Under the pieces are notes generated by a model, which saw only the letters and a list, made by a program, of their open reading frames with translations, had not been told where the DNA came from and searched no databases. From a virus: a stretch of DNA of 64,000 nt. Each line of letters begins with the position of its first letter. The stretch's first letter is position 1. Shown piece after piece: positions 1-8,053 of this stretch. The stretch lies in the IMG/VR virus record IMGVR_UViG_3300042483_000380, positions 1-64,000 of that record; one strand, 5' to 3'. The position numbers and the translations under genes were made by a program.

Positions 1-2
1 CA

Positions 3-404
3 GTAAATGGTGTAGAACCCGAAGATAAATCTACCTCAACAATTCAACTTAATTGTTATATGTTAGACCAAACTGAAATAGAAAATAATCCTGATTTGAC
101 CGGAGAATATAATGTTCCAAGAGCAATCTCAACATTTAATAAAAAGGTTGAACCATTGTTGATTGTTTTCAATAAAGAATTAAGAGAAAGTTTGTTAATT
201 GCTAACCCTGAAGAAAGAGGATTCTTTACTAAAACTCAGTGTGAGTTAATTGGTGGGGTTCCAAATAAAGAGGGTGACCAAGACACAATTGAGGACTTGT
301 TAACAATAACCGACTTAGAATTAAAGTTTTGGGATAGAGTTGGTGTTAGTTCTGAATACATTTATGAGTTAGCGGAACCTGGTTGGGAAGAACATATTAA
401 TTAA
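3..404 (+). CDS. Unknown protein, 5' end outside the window
   Basis: The frame is open from base 3 with no stop, so the gene begins before the window. The first internal Met is at base 60, but the codons before it (reading VNGVEPEDKSTSTIQLNCY) look like ordinary protein. At least 134 residues are present, with an acidic C-terminal half ending in WEEHIN. No domain is recognised. It lies directly upstream of a strong terminator and converges with the leftward neck-gene block. A structural or DNA-packaging role would suit the position but nothing in the sequence shows it. Confidence 0.7.
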   Translation, partial: VNGVEPEDKSTSTIQLNCYMLDQTEIENNPDLTGEYNVPRAISTFNKKVEPLLIVFNKELRESLLIANPEERGFFTKTQCELIGGVPNKEGDQDTIEDLLTITDLELKFWDRVGVSSEYIYELAEPGWEEHIN

Positions 405-409
405 AACAG

Positions 410-438
410 AAAAGGTGTCGTATTCGACACCTTTTTTT
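410..438. terminator. Bidirectional rho-independent terminator
   Basis: An 8-bp perfect stem AGGTGTCG / CGACACCT (413-420, 425-432) with a TATT loop is followed by seven T on the + strand and preceded by A-rich sequence, which gives a U tract for the opposite strand. It sits between convergent genes ending at 404 and 437, so it can end both transcripts. Confidence 0.9.
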
Positions 439-823
439 ATTCTAATTTTAAACCATCTGAGGAAACTATATACCAATTATTTTCTAACGAATAAAATTCG
501 ACACACGCACCTAAATCGATAAATATTTCATCGTAATATTCGTCTATTTTACCAAAACTTGGTCGGATATAAACTTTAGTAAATGCTTTAACAATTATAC
601 GTTCGGTCGTATTTGAGTCTAATGTAAGATGACAAGCCTCAACATCTTTTATAACGATTAATATTTCACCATTTGTTCTATATTCTAAGTTATTAATTAT
701 TTTTTTCATTGGGGTTGTTTTAGGTATCTCTATTTTAGTTTCTTCTATTTCGATTAAAGTGTTTCCTAAAAATCGTTTTTCGTTAATTGTTTTTCTTGTT
801 AATCTATCAGATATTTTATTCAT
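437..823 (-). CDS. Unknown small protein, possibly virion-associated
   Basis: A 128-residue protein starting with ATG three bases after the stop of the gp13-like gene, so it is the last gene of the leftward block. It is rich in beta-prone residues and ends in WYIVSSDGLKLE. A Trp-Tyr-Ile plus Ser-Asp-Gly-Leu-Lys ending of this kind is common in small phage virion and fibre proteins, but that is a loose resemblance. There is no signal peptide or membrane segment. Function is not known; the neighbours suggest a structural or accessory neck role. Confidence 0.65.
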   Translation of the reverse strand: MNKISDRLTRKTINEKRFLGNTLIEIEETKIEIPKTTPMKKIINNLEYRTNGEILIVIKDVEACHLTLDSNTTERIIVKAFTKVYIRPSFGKIDEYYDEIFIDLGACVEFYSLENNWYIVSSDGLKLE

Positions 824-826
824 AAA

Positions 827-1969
827 TTATATTACATAAATTTGTCTTGGCATTGCTCTAAACTTAAGTTGTTTATTTAAATTTTCCGCAAGTAAAGCTT
901 CTCGTTCCATCATTTTTTCAGGTCGTAATCTTTCTAATCTTAACTTTAATTCTTCCTCAAGTTTTGTTTTTTCATCCTTACCTTCTGTTGCCAAAGTTGC
1001 GTAGTCCATTGTTAATTCACTATCAGGTGTTTTAATATTACCACTAAATTTACCTCTAACTCTTGATAATGTTTCTTTACAATAAGCAGTAAACCATCTT
1101 CTCACAAATTGTTGTGCGGGATTATTTAAATCAATCCAAGACATTGAATCAATTGGAACGTCTGATGGAAGTTTAATGATATCCGGATTGTTTTTTAAAC
1201 AATTGTCTCTATCTGCCGGACCAACATCATAATACCAATACCAAACTTTACCTCTAGCCATTTGTTGATTACCAAAATCAAATTTACCACCGGGTGTATT
1301 CATTAAGTGAAGAGCTTTTTTACCTTCAGGTAACGCTGTTATTGTGTAAGTTAAATCTCCCGCAATAATTCTTCTTTGAATATTAATTTCTTGCATTCTC
1401 AATAACATGTCAAATGCTGGCATCATAAAATATGACCCTGACGCACCCATTTGAGCAAAACCTCCGGGTCCACCAAAACCACCACCACCTAAACCACCAA
1501 AAGTCCAGGGGTCAAATAATAACCCATTTAATTCTGAAGGTGTAAACCATAATACTTCATTTATCTCTCGGTTTGCGGGAATTTCGTATATTTGTTGGTT
1601 TGGTACTAATTGAACAAAGTCTTTTTTCAAAACCCAATCACCACCGGCTTGTAATCCGACAATTTTAGAGTATGCGTAAGTGTATCTTGTTTCCCAATCT
1701 AAACTTTTGGTTACAAAAGCTCTTGATAATGATTCTGTGTCCAAATTTAAATTGTACAATGAAGTCCATTGAGACTCAATTAACCAATCTTGTATATATT
1801 GAGAATAATCACCAATAGATAATTCTAATAAACTATCCATTTGTTCATCATCTAATTCAACACTCCTTAATGGTGCTCCTAAAAGATGTTTAATTCTTGT
1901 ATATAATTTAGTTCTTTCTGGTTCCGGTATAATAGCTGTTTGATATGTAGCCCCTGTTAATATTCCCAT
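827..1969 (-). CDS. Neck protein, T4 gp13-like
   Basis: In T4, gp13 forms the neck collar that closes the filled head and receives the tail. This 380-residue protein has features typical of that family: an N-terminal RIKHLLGAPLRSVELDDEQM segment followed by a helical region, then VPNQQIYEIP leading into the core. It is longer than T4 gp13 (about 309 residues), partly because of a Gly-rich insertion (FGGLGGGGFGGPGG, near residues 158-171). The C-terminal 60 residues are charged and helical. It is transcribed opposite to the gp14-like and gp15-like genes. A TATTTATAA element lies 12 bases before its ATG. The gp13 call is from recalled family patterns. Confidence 0.6.
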   Translation of the reverse strand: MGILTGATYQTAIIPEPERTKLYTRIKHLLGAPLRSVELDDEQMDSLLELSIGDYSQYIQDWLIESQWTSLYNLNLDTESLSRAFVTKSLDWETRYTYAYSKIVGLQAGGDWVLKKDFVQLVPNQQIYEIPANREINEVLWFTPSELNGLLFDPWTFGGLGGGGFGGPGGFAQMGASGSYFMMPAFDMLLRMQEINIQRRIIAGDLTYTITALPEGKKALHLMNTPGGKFDFGNQQMARGKVWYWYYDVGPADRDNCLKNNPDIIKLPSDVPIDSMSWIDLNNPAQQFVRRWFTAYCKETLSRVRGKFSGNIKTPDSELTMDYATLATEGKDEKTKLEEELKLRLERLRPEKMMEREALLAENLNKQLKFRAMPRQIYVI

Positions 1970-1981
1970 AACGTTTTTATT

Positions 1982-1990
1982 TTATAAATA
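1982..1990 (-). promoter_or_regulatory. Candidate late promoter element TATTTATAA
   Basis: On the minus strand TATTTATAA ends 12 bases before the ATG of the gp13-like gene. The same word recurs before many structural genes here. Confidence 0.5.
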
Positions 1991-2920
1991 TCAACTTAAT
2001 GTATAAATCAGGTCTTCTTTAGGGAAAATATACTGACCACCCATTATTTTTGAGTGTTTATTATCAAAGACCAATACTTCTTTATTATTTCTAGTAAAAA
2101 TTAACCAATCGGTTGAATATCTTTTAACATTTGCGGTTCCTAAAATCATAACAGAATTATCAATTTCTTTTTCCCCCGTAAAAGGTTTAATTTGTGCGGT
2201 TTTTTTAACTCCATCAATAATAACTTCACAATCAATACCACCAATCATATCTTCTTTACTACCAAGTTTACCAATGGCGTTAACATTTTTTTCACCAAAT
2301 TGTTTTTTCAATATTTGAATTGTTCTATCTTCACGAGCTTGACCCCAACTATCCGTTTGAGTTAAAACTTTCATAAGATTTTGAAATGTTGAGGATTTTT
2401 GTGAAAAAATTCTAGACTTATATTCATCTAAAACATTAACAAGTTTTTTAACTTCACTAATTTGTTCAAAAGGTTTTAAACCAATAATTTTTATTTCGGG
2501 TTCATTTTTTGATTTTAAGACTTGATTAACATCGTTTAATAAGATACAAAAACAACTATAGTTTGTGTTTAATTTATTTAAAACAGAACGACCATCTTTT
2601 TCTAAATCATATACTCCGGCAACTTCTCCTTCACTATACTCATTATTTCCATAATAGTTATCAGGGAAGACTTCTTTCATCATTCGATTAATACCGTCTT
2701 TAAAAATTGTTTTAACTTTAGGGTTAATGTTAAACACCATTCTAATTGATTCGTTCATTTCCCTACTACATCTTTCCGATTTACCTTCAGATATAATAGA
2801 TTTAAGTTTTTCAATTTCTATTTTTTTCATTTCATTAATGGAGGGTTTTTGATTACTAAGGTTTTCCACCGATTTAATCTTTTCTATAATGAGTTTAATT
2901 TTATTTTTAATATTTTTCAT
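1991..2920 (-). CDS. Putative PD-(D/E)XK-type nuclease
   Basis: A 309-residue protein with a Lys-rich helical N-terminal third and a C-terminal domain that resembles a restriction-endonuclease fold. Candidate catalytic residues are Glu197 (in GQAREDR), Asp230 (in GGIDCEV) and Gln243-Ile-Lys245 (in TAQIKPF), which would be a QxK variant of the usual (D/E)xK signature. A segment ending DWLIFTRNNKEVLVFD follows, as expected for later strands of the fold. It lies between the gp13-like neck gene and the SNF2 helicase in one leftward block, so either DNA repair or a head/neck DNA-end role is possible. The fold is inferred from motif spacing only. Confidence 0.5.
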   Translation of the reverse strand: MKNIKNKIKLIIEKIKSVENLSNQKPSINEMKKIEIEKLKSIISEGKSERCSREMNESIRMVFNINPKVKTIFKDGINRMMKEVFPDNYYGNNEYSEGEVAGVYDLEKDGRSVLNKLNTNYSCFCILLNDVNQVLKSKNEPEIKIIGLKPFEQISEVKKLVNVLDEYKSRIFSQKSSTFQNLMKVLTQTDSWGQAREDRTIQILKKQFGEKNVNAIGKLGSKEDMIGGIDCEVIIDGVKKTAQIKPFTGEKEIDNSVMILGTANVKRYSTDWLIFTRNNKEVLVFDNKHSKIMGGQYIFPKEDLIYTLS

Positions 2921-2936
2921 GTAGGCTTGTTTATTA

Positions 2937-2945
2937 TGATAAATA
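2937..2945 (-). promoter_or_regulatory. Candidate late promoter element TATTTATCA
   Basis: On the minus strand TATTTATCA lies 16 bases before the ATG of the putative nuclease, in the short gap after the helicase gene. Confidence 0.45.
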
Positions 2946-2959
2946 TCTAAACAACCGGA

Positions 2960-4735
2960 TTATCCCCGATTGTTTATCTTATTCATAAGTTCTCCGATAA
3001 AATCTCCTCTTTCAGAGATGTTGTCCCCCATCACGGTTCCAATATTTTGTTTCTTTTGATTTACCATATCGTAGATGATTCCTTCTATTGAGTTATCAAA
3101 TATTGGGTAGTAAACTGACACCGAATTTTTCTGTCCATATCTGTATGCTCGGTCTTCCGCTTGTGCTAAATCACCCGGAACAAATGATAGGTCATTAATG
3201 ATTACAGCTTCGGCTGCGGTTAGTGTGATTCCAACACCAGCGGCTTTTACGTTTCCAACAAATACTTTAATCTTTTCGTTGTCTTGGAATTGGTCAACCG
3301 CATATTGTCGTTGAGGTTTTGATGTTGAACCATCTAATCTCACCGCTTGTTTTCCAAAATGGTCGGCAATTCTGTTTAATGTCTCAGTAAAGTTGGTAAA
3401 GATGATAACTTTTTTATCTTGTTCCAAAATATTCTCAGCTAATTCTATGGTATCTTTAATTTTTTCTTCAGCAATCACTTGACGAACCTTCATTAATTTA
3501 CTGAACTGAACTGTTAGAGATGTTGACTCATCGGGGTTTTTATTGTACCAATCATAGTATTCTCCCATCAACCCTTCATAAAGTTTTGACTTTAACCTTA
3601 GATAAACCGGTGTAATAATTTTCTCAGGTAAATCTAAAACTTCCGTTTTTAATCTACGTAAAACTTGTCTTGATGTTCTGTCTCTCAATTCTTCTAAGTT
3701 AGAAGCTCCGGTTACGTTCCATATCTTACGAGTTCCCGCTGTGAATTGATAACCTTGACAATATCTAATAGCGTAAGCCATCCAATTCTGAGCCACCGGA
3801 CTTTCAATAAGTGCCAATAGATTGAAATAATTCATCGGTCGGTTAGTCATCGGTGTTCCGGTTAATAACCACACTCTTTCACAACTTTTAGAGAAACTAT
3901 TAACAAGTTTGGTTCTTGCTGCTTGTCCATTACTAACATAATGTGCCTCATCCAAAATAATTAAATCAAAGTTTCCTTGTGAGATTAAAGATTCTGTTTT
4001 ACTTTTTAAATCATAGAAGTTTTTAAGAATATCGTAATTAATAATCACAAAATCGTGTTCTATTGAGAAATTCTTACCTTCGGAGATGTAAACACTTCTA
4101 TCGGTGTAGTTCTCAATTTCTCTTTGCCAGTTAATCTTCAGAGATGCCGGACAAACTATTAGTATTTTCTTCGCACCTGTCTCTAAAGCAGCAATAATGG
4201 TTGCGGTAGTCTTACCCAATCCCATATCATCGGCAAGGATAAACCTTTTAGACCCAGCAAGTTTTTCAATAGCTTCTTTTTGATGTTCTAACGGTGGTCT
4301 ATTGGAGTATTTTGAATAATCCACAACAATATTCTTTATTGTGTGTGTTTTAATCAAAGCTCCTTTTGGTAACCAAAAATCGTGGATTGTCTCGGATTCT
4401 AACACTTTTCCCCAAACATGATAGGATTTTTCTTTCTCAACTAATAACTTTTCCACCCATATCTGTTCAGGGATTTTAATTAATAATTTTTCATCAGCAA
4501 TTTTTTTAGCGAAGTAAGGGTCTAAATCAACCCATCTTTTTGCAACCTTAGGAGTTACTTCATTAAAATTCATAATGTAGTCAGATTGTGCCCGAGTTGG
4601 GAAGAATCTTTTATTAGTTTCCTTTTGGTGTTTTAATTTTAGGATATAGTTATTCGCCCCCTGATAAGTTTCAAGGATAGATATTGCTCGTTGTTCTATT
4701 GTTAAATTAGAATTTTCAGATGTATTGTTTTCCAA
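2960..4735 (-). CDS. SNF2-family DNA helicase/translocase
   Basis: A 591-residue superfamily 2 ATPase of the SNF2 group. Visible motifs are Walker A ADDMGLGKT (near residues 168-176), DEAH (about 262-265), motif III LLTGTPMTNRP, motif V AAGVGITLTAAE and motif VI QAEDRAYRYGQ, the last two being SNF2 hallmarks. About 150 residues precede the ATPase core and are not recognised. In phages such enzymes remodel forks and branched DNA, a role T4 gives to the unrelated-looking UvsW. The start used is TTG at 4735; no ATG lies in frame between it and the upstream stop near 4769-4771. It is divergent from the gene at 4786. Confidence 0.88.
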   Translation of the reverse strand: MENNTSENSNLTIEQRAISILETYQGANNYILKLKHQKETNKRFFPTRAQSDYIMNFNEVTPKVAKRWVDLDPYFAKKIADEKLLIKIPEQIWVEKLLVEKEKSYHVWGKVLESETIHDFWLPKGALIKTHTIKNIVVDYSKYSNRPPLEHQKEAIEKLAGSKRFILADDMGLGKTTATIIAALETGAKKILIVCPASLKINWQREIENYTDRSVYISEGKNFSIEHDFVIINYDILKNFYDLKSKTESLISQGNFDLIILDEAHYVSNGQAARTKLVNSFSKSCERVWLLTGTPMTNRPMNYFNLLALIESPVAQNWMAYAIRYCQGYQFTAGTRKIWNVTGASNLEELRDRTSRQVLRRLKTEVLDLPEKIITPVYLRLKSKLYEGLMGEYYDWYNKNPDESTSLTVQFSKLMKVRQVIAEEKIKDTIELAENILEQDKKVIIFTNFTETLNRIADHFGKQAVRLDGSTSKPQRQYAVDQFQDNEKIKVFVGNVKAAGVGITLTAAEAVIINDLSFVPGDLAQAEDRAYRYGQKNSVSVYYPIFDNSIEGIIYDMVNQKKQNIGTVMGDNISERGDFIGELMNKINNRG

Positions 4736-4772
4736 ATTTAATCTTTTAATAGAAATATAATAAATTATTTAA

Positions 4773-4781
4773 TATTTATCA
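4773..4781 (+). promoter_or_regulatory. Candidate late promoter element TATTTATCA
   Basis: TATTTATCA in the divergent gap. It ends 4 bases before ATG 4786 and 10 bases before the in-frame ATG 4792. If it is a -10 element, the second ATG is the more likely start. Confidence 0.45.
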
Positions 4782-4785
4782 ATAT

Positions 4786-5145
4786 ATGAGAATGGAACAA
4801 GAAACATTAGAAAGATTAATAAATAAAATGATAAAGCACATTAAACCTAATGGTGTGTCTGAACTTATTTATGAATTAAGACCTACTGATGATACTGGTG
4901 ACGAATATTATATGAGGGTAACATATGTTGTCCCTGATGATAGCGAATATTTACGAAGTTCAAATATGAGAAATTCAGATTTTAATAGAAAATCATGGAA
5001 CACTGAGATTACTAAAACAATAAAAGATTATTTTGATGTTAGAGTTATAATCAATGATTCAAGTATTCAATCGGAATCATATTACGAAAGACAAAAAAAA
5101 TATCAAGATGAGCAGACAATTAGTACCAATTACACGAATAGGTAA
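4786..5145 (+). CDS. Unknown protein at head of the neck operon
   Basis: A 119-residue charged protein with no recognised domain. Two in-frame ATGs are available (4786 giving MRMEQ, 4792 giving MEQET); the second fits better with the spacing of the promoter-like element. The N-terminus (LERLINKMIKHI) is helical and the middle (YYMRVTYVVPDD) is beta-prone. Its 3' end overlaps the gp14-like gene by 38 bases, so the two are co-transcribed and may be translationally coupled. Function unknown. Confidence 0.65.
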   Translation: MRMEQETLERLINKMIKHIKPNGVSELIYELRPTDDTGDEYYMRVTYVVPDDSEYLRSSNMRNSDFNRKSWNTEITKTIKDYFDVRVIINDSSIQSESYYERQKKYQDEQTISTNYTNR

Positions 5146-5623
5146 GTTCTTCGGAGCGGAGGATTACGACTTAGACATCTCTATGGGGGAGGAATGGTTA
5201 TATGGTGATATGAACTTTACGTTAGTACTATATAAGATAGATAGATTAAAAACTAAAACAGATGATGTTTATGGTGAGGTTATGACTGATGGTATTAAAT
5301 ATTTACCACCAATTGAAATTAAAGCTTATGTTCAAATACTCCCACCTGAGACCAAATATTTAGGTAACTCTAAAATTACTCAATCAGAACCTGGTAATAT
5401 GAAATTCTCAATTTATGCCGCACAACTTAATGATTTGGGTATTCAAATTAATTATGGTGACTATATTGGTTATTATGAAACTGAAACCAAAGTTAGATAT
5501 TATGTGGTTAGCGATGATGGAAGAATTAATTCAGATAATAAACACACATATGCCGGTTACAAACCATTTTATAAATCATATGTAGCGACTCCGGTAACGG
5601 AGAATGAATTTAGAGGATTATAA
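5108..5623 (+). CDS. Neck protein, T4 gp14-like
   Basis: A 171-residue protein beginning MSRQLVPITR. An upstream in-frame ATG at 5054 would lie deep inside the preceding gene, so 5108 is preferred. The segment DVYGEV followed by YLPPIEIKAYVQI matches the pattern of gp14 neck proteins as I recall them (a YGE motif, then a strand feeding a PIEI-type segment). In T4, gp14 joins gp13 to complete the neck after packaging. T4 gp14 is longer (256 residues). Context supports the call: a gp13-like gene is across the divergent gap and a gp15-like gene is downstream. The stop overlaps the next start in TAATG. Confidence 0.5.
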   Translation: MSRQLVPITRIGKFFGAEDYDLDISMGEEWLYGDMNFTLVLYKIDRLKTKTDDVYGEVMTDGIKYLPPIEIKAYVQILPPETKYLGNSKITQSEPGNMKFSIYAAQLNDLGIQINYGDYIGYYETETKVRYYVVSDDGRINSDNKHTYAGYKPFYKSYVATPVTENEFRGL

Positions 5624-5928
5624 TGAAAGTAATTATTACAGAAAATAAATTAAATTCAATTATAACAAATTGGTTAAATAAAAATTATAGTGATTTAGAA
5701 AGATTTAATCGTACTGAATTTAGAGAAATTTATTTATCCAAAAATGGATTGTTTAAAATTATGTATAATTTGAGAGGGAAACAATTATATATTGTTAATG
5801 AATTATGGGATTTTATTAGTGAGGTGTTTAGTTTAGATTATGAAGAAACGGGAAAAATTTTATTGAATTGGTGTAATAATAAATTTGGGTTTAGAGCAAA
5901 AGCCTTTTATAGAGTAAATGAAATATGA
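5623..5928 (+). CDS. Small protein with MKVIITEN N-terminal tag (1 of 3)
   Basis: A 101-residue basic, helical protein opening MKVIITENKLNSII. The same opening recurs in the next two genes, with different codons for the same residues, which points to selection on the peptide. The I-T-E-N segment fits the (I/L)-x-E cut site of T4-type prohead proteases, so the tag could direct the protein into the head and be removed there; that is inference. The rest of the protein shows no known domain. It is coupled to its neighbours by TAATG and ATGA overlaps. Confidence 0.65.
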   Translation: MKVIITENKLNSIITNWLNKNYSDLERFNRTEFREIYLSKNGLFKIMYNLRGKQLYIVNELWDFISEVFSLDYEETGKILLNWCNNKFGFRAKAFYRVNEI

Positions 5929-6344
5929 AAGTAATAATAACAGAGAATAGAGTATTTGAAACAATCTATAAATATTTGGATAAAACCTTTAACCCAAATG
6001 AAATGGATTGGGTTTATGGTATAGATGAAGATGATGACGATTCTGATATGGACAAATATAATGAGAATTTTTTAATTTTCTTTAAAGGTGATTGGCAAGG
6101 TGAATATGATTCAGATGTCGTTTTTCATTATTTTGATGTTGATTTCTATGATGAAAATGATGTTGCACAAAAACCTTTTAGAGAAAAAGCACCTGTTTTA
6201 GAGGTTATGGGTGAATATGGAGAAAATTTAGATACTATGTTTGGTAACCATTGGGAAGAACCAATGAAAAGATGGTTTGAAGATAATTTTAAATTACCGG
6301 TTAAAACCGTGTCAACATATTACAATTATGAAAATTATAATTAA
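5925..6344 (+). CDS. Small, very acidic protein with MKVIITEN tag (2 of 3)
   Basis: A 139-residue protein opening MKVIITENRVFETI. I count 18 Asp and 15 Glu against 13 Lys plus Arg, so its net charge is about -20, with an acidic cluster IDEDDDDSDMD near residues 33-43. Strong acidity is seen in DNA-mimic inhibitors of restriction and other DNA-binding enzymes, and a head-delivered protein of that kind would make sense, but no family is recognised. The start overlaps the previous stop in ATGA, and its 3' end overlaps the next gene by 17 bases. Confidence 0.65.
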   Translation: MKVIITENRVFETIYKYLDKTFNPNEMDWVYGIDEDDDDSDMDKYNENFLIFFKGDWQGEYDSDVVFHYFDVDFYDENDVAQKPFREKAPVLEVMGEYGENLDTMFGNHWEEPMKRWFEDNFKLPVKTVSTYYNYENYN

Positions 6345-6774
6345 CGAAAATCAATATAGAAGAATATTTGAAAATTTTTCAGATGAAGAAGAAAATGATT
6401 ACATAGGTAAAAAAGTTATGATTTATTATAACTTACATAAACAGACATTCTCAATTATCTATAAAGGATTAGTTGTTAATCATTGTGACTATGTTAAATT
6501 ATCTGACGTTGAATTTAGAGTTAGACCGGGAGGTAGAGAAAAGGTTATAAAAGAAAAAAGAAAGAATGTTCATTCATTTGTGATTGGAACATTAATGGAT
6601 TATTGTAAGTTCCCTTGTGAAAATTTACCAAGTGAACCTAATAATAATATTGTAACCTATAACCCTTACAAATATAATTCTTATGTTATGAAAGACACCG
6701 AAGAACCAATATACCGTGCCGGTGAAGTAGAAATGATAAATTCAAGAAACAAAATATTTATAACAAAACAATAA
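6328..6774 (+). CDS. Small protein with MKIIINEN tag (3 of 3)
   Basis: A 148-residue protein. The start at 6328 is chosen over an in-frame ATG at 6277 because it yields MKIIINENQYRRIF, the same tag as the two preceding genes. The body is basic near residues 65-80 (RPGGREKVIKEKRK) and otherwise mixed alpha/beta. No domain is recognised. It is followed after one base by the gp15-like gene, so all five genes from 4786 form one transcription unit. Confidence 0.65.
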   Translation: MKIIINENQYRRIFENFSDEEENDYIGKKVMIYYNLHKQTFSIIYKGLVVNHCDYVKLSDVEFRVRPGGREKVIKEKRKNVHSFVIGTLMDYCKFPCENLPSEPNNNIVTYNPYKYNSYVMKDTEEPIYRAGEVEMINSRNKIFITKQ

Positions 6775-6775
6775 A

Positions 6776-7813
6776 ATGGGTTTACCAAACAAAATAAAGA
6801 AAACAATTCCCTTAACGTTTCCAAAAACTCTATATCCACGAAGAGAAGAGTTGTTGGAGAAAATTAATAAAGACGGAACTTATTTACCTAAGTCCATTTT
6901 ACATGCCGATTTGGATGGGGGAATGTTAAACTTTGTTCAGAATGAATTACAGACTATTGTGGATGGTAATGTTATACCATCAATTGATATTTTAATAACG
7001 GCTCAAAATTGGTCTCAATTTACTGAAACTTGGAATTTTCAAGATTTGGATTCTAATGTCTCACCCCCATTTATTACGGTTGTTAGAAATCCCGAAGTTA
7101 AATTTGGTACTAACCCTGCATTACTATATAACATACCAAATAGAAAACAATATTTTTATGCTCAAGTACCAACGTGGGATGGTAATAGAAATGGTATGGA
7201 TATTTATAAAATACCTCAACCGGTACCTGTTGATATTACATATAGTGTTAAAATAATTTGTAATAGAATGAGAGAATTAAACGAGTTTAATAAAAATATT
7301 CTTGAAATGTTTTCCTCTCGTCAAGCATATACAACTATCAAAGGTCATTATATTCCAATCATCATGAATAACATTACTGATGAGTCAGTTATGAATATTG
7401 ATAAAAGAAAATATTATATTCAAAGTTATGATTTTACAATGTTAGGATTCTTAATTGATGAAAATGAATTTGAAGTTGCTCCGGCGGTTTCAAGAGTTTT
7501 AACTGTTATTGAATTTGAAAAAGAATCGTTCATGCGTGGAAGAAGAAAAAATATTGCCGATGAATCTACATCAACAAATATTTTATTCGTTGTTGGAAAT
7601 AATATTATTTCACAAGTTTTTGATTATACTGTTGATTTAAATTTAGGTGAAACAACTAATATAGATTCGTTTGATGTGTACATTAATAATCAATATTATG
7701 GGTCAGATTTGTATCAAATACAAATCAATACCAATGATGTTTTAAAAATTATAGTAGTTAAATCTAATGATACTCAAGAGGGTTCAATTGTGTTAGAAAA
7801 CCAATTAGTTTAA
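6776..7813 (+). CDS. Tail completion / sheath stabiliser, T4 gp15-like
   Basis: A 345-residue protein. The region from about residue 140 to 235 (PVPVDITYSVKIICNR, then a helical segment, then YDFTMLGFLIDENEFEV) follows the pattern of T4 gp15, the hexamer that caps the tail tube and sheath and docks the tail to the neck. T4 gp15 is about 272 residues; here the extra length is a C-terminal beta-rich domain after residue 260. Placement after the gp14-like gene and before the sheath gene supports the call. The 3' end overlaps a leftward RHH gene by 4 bases. Confidence 0.6.
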   Translation: MGLPNKIKKTIPLTFPKTLYPRREELLEKINKDGTYLPKSILHADLDGGMLNFVQNELQTIVDGNVIPSIDILITAQNWSQFTETWNFQDLDSNVSPPFITVVRNPEVKFGTNPALLYNIPNRKQYFYAQVPTWDGNRNGMDIYKIPQPVPVDITYSVKIICNRMRELNEFNKNILEMFSSRQAYTTIKGHYIPIIMNNITDESVMNIDKRKYYIQSYDFTMLGFLIDENEFEVAPAVSRVLTVIEFEKESFMRGRRKNIADESTSTNILFVVGNNIISQVFDYTVDLNLGETTNIDSFDVYINNQYYGSDLYQIQINTNDVLKIIVVKSNDTQEGSIVLENQLV

Positions 7814-7974
7814 TTCTCGCCGTATATATCCTTCTTTTCTTTACAATTCTCAACAATCATTCTTTCTAAAAAACGATACATTTTGATACCCCTCTTTTCG
7901 CAATAGGTCTTTAGGACGTTATGAACCTCAATTGATATCTTTAGGTTCTTTATCTTTTTTTCGTTGTCTGCCAT
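7810..7974 (-). CDS. Ribbon-helix-helix DNA-binding protein (54 aa)
   Basis: A short gene of 54 codons starting with ATG at 7974 and running against the structural genes. The segment KNLKISIEVHNVLKTYCEK followed by MYRFLERMIVEN has the strand-helix-helix pattern of Arc/CopG-type repressors: an alternating N-terminal strand, then two amphipathic helices. Such proteins bind short operators as dimers of dimers. An 11-bp inverted repeat touches the start codon and a TATTTATAA element lies upstream on the same strand. It occupies most of the gap between the gp15-like and sheath genes, so autoregulation or control of late promoters is plausible. Confidence 0.72.
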   Translation of the reverse strand: MADNEKKIKNLKISIEVHNVLKTYCEKRGIKMYRFLERMIVENCKEKKDIYGEN

Positions 7975-8003
7975 GGTAGAATAAAGGCAGAATTTATTCT
8001 ACC
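7975..8003. promoter_or_regulatory. Inverted repeat, candidate operator of the RHH gene
   Basis: GGTAGAATAAA and TTTATTCTACC form a perfect 11-bp inverted repeat with a 7-base spacer, immediately next to the ATG of the leftward RHH gene. It could be a protein-binding dyad or a hairpin that masks the start codon in the mRNA. Confidence 0.6.
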
Positions 8004-8007
8004 TAAT

Positions 8008-8016
8008 TTATAAATA
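8008..8016 (-). promoter_or_regulatory. Candidate promoter element TATTTATAA for the RHH gene
   Basis: TATTTATAA on the minus strand, 33 bases before the RHH start codon, with the inverted repeat lying between element and gene. A small dyad (TACTTC-TTAT-GAAGTA, 8015-8030) overlaps its upstream edge. Confidence 0.45.
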
Positions 8017-8053
8017 CTTCTTATGAAGTAAAGTATTTTGGTTTTTTTTATAA

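Noticed and set aside
5054-5107. ATG at 5054 as the gp14-like start
   Set aside because: It would increase the overlap with the upstream gene from 38 to 92 bases; the segment has no family-like features, and ATG 5108 precedes the conserved-looking region.
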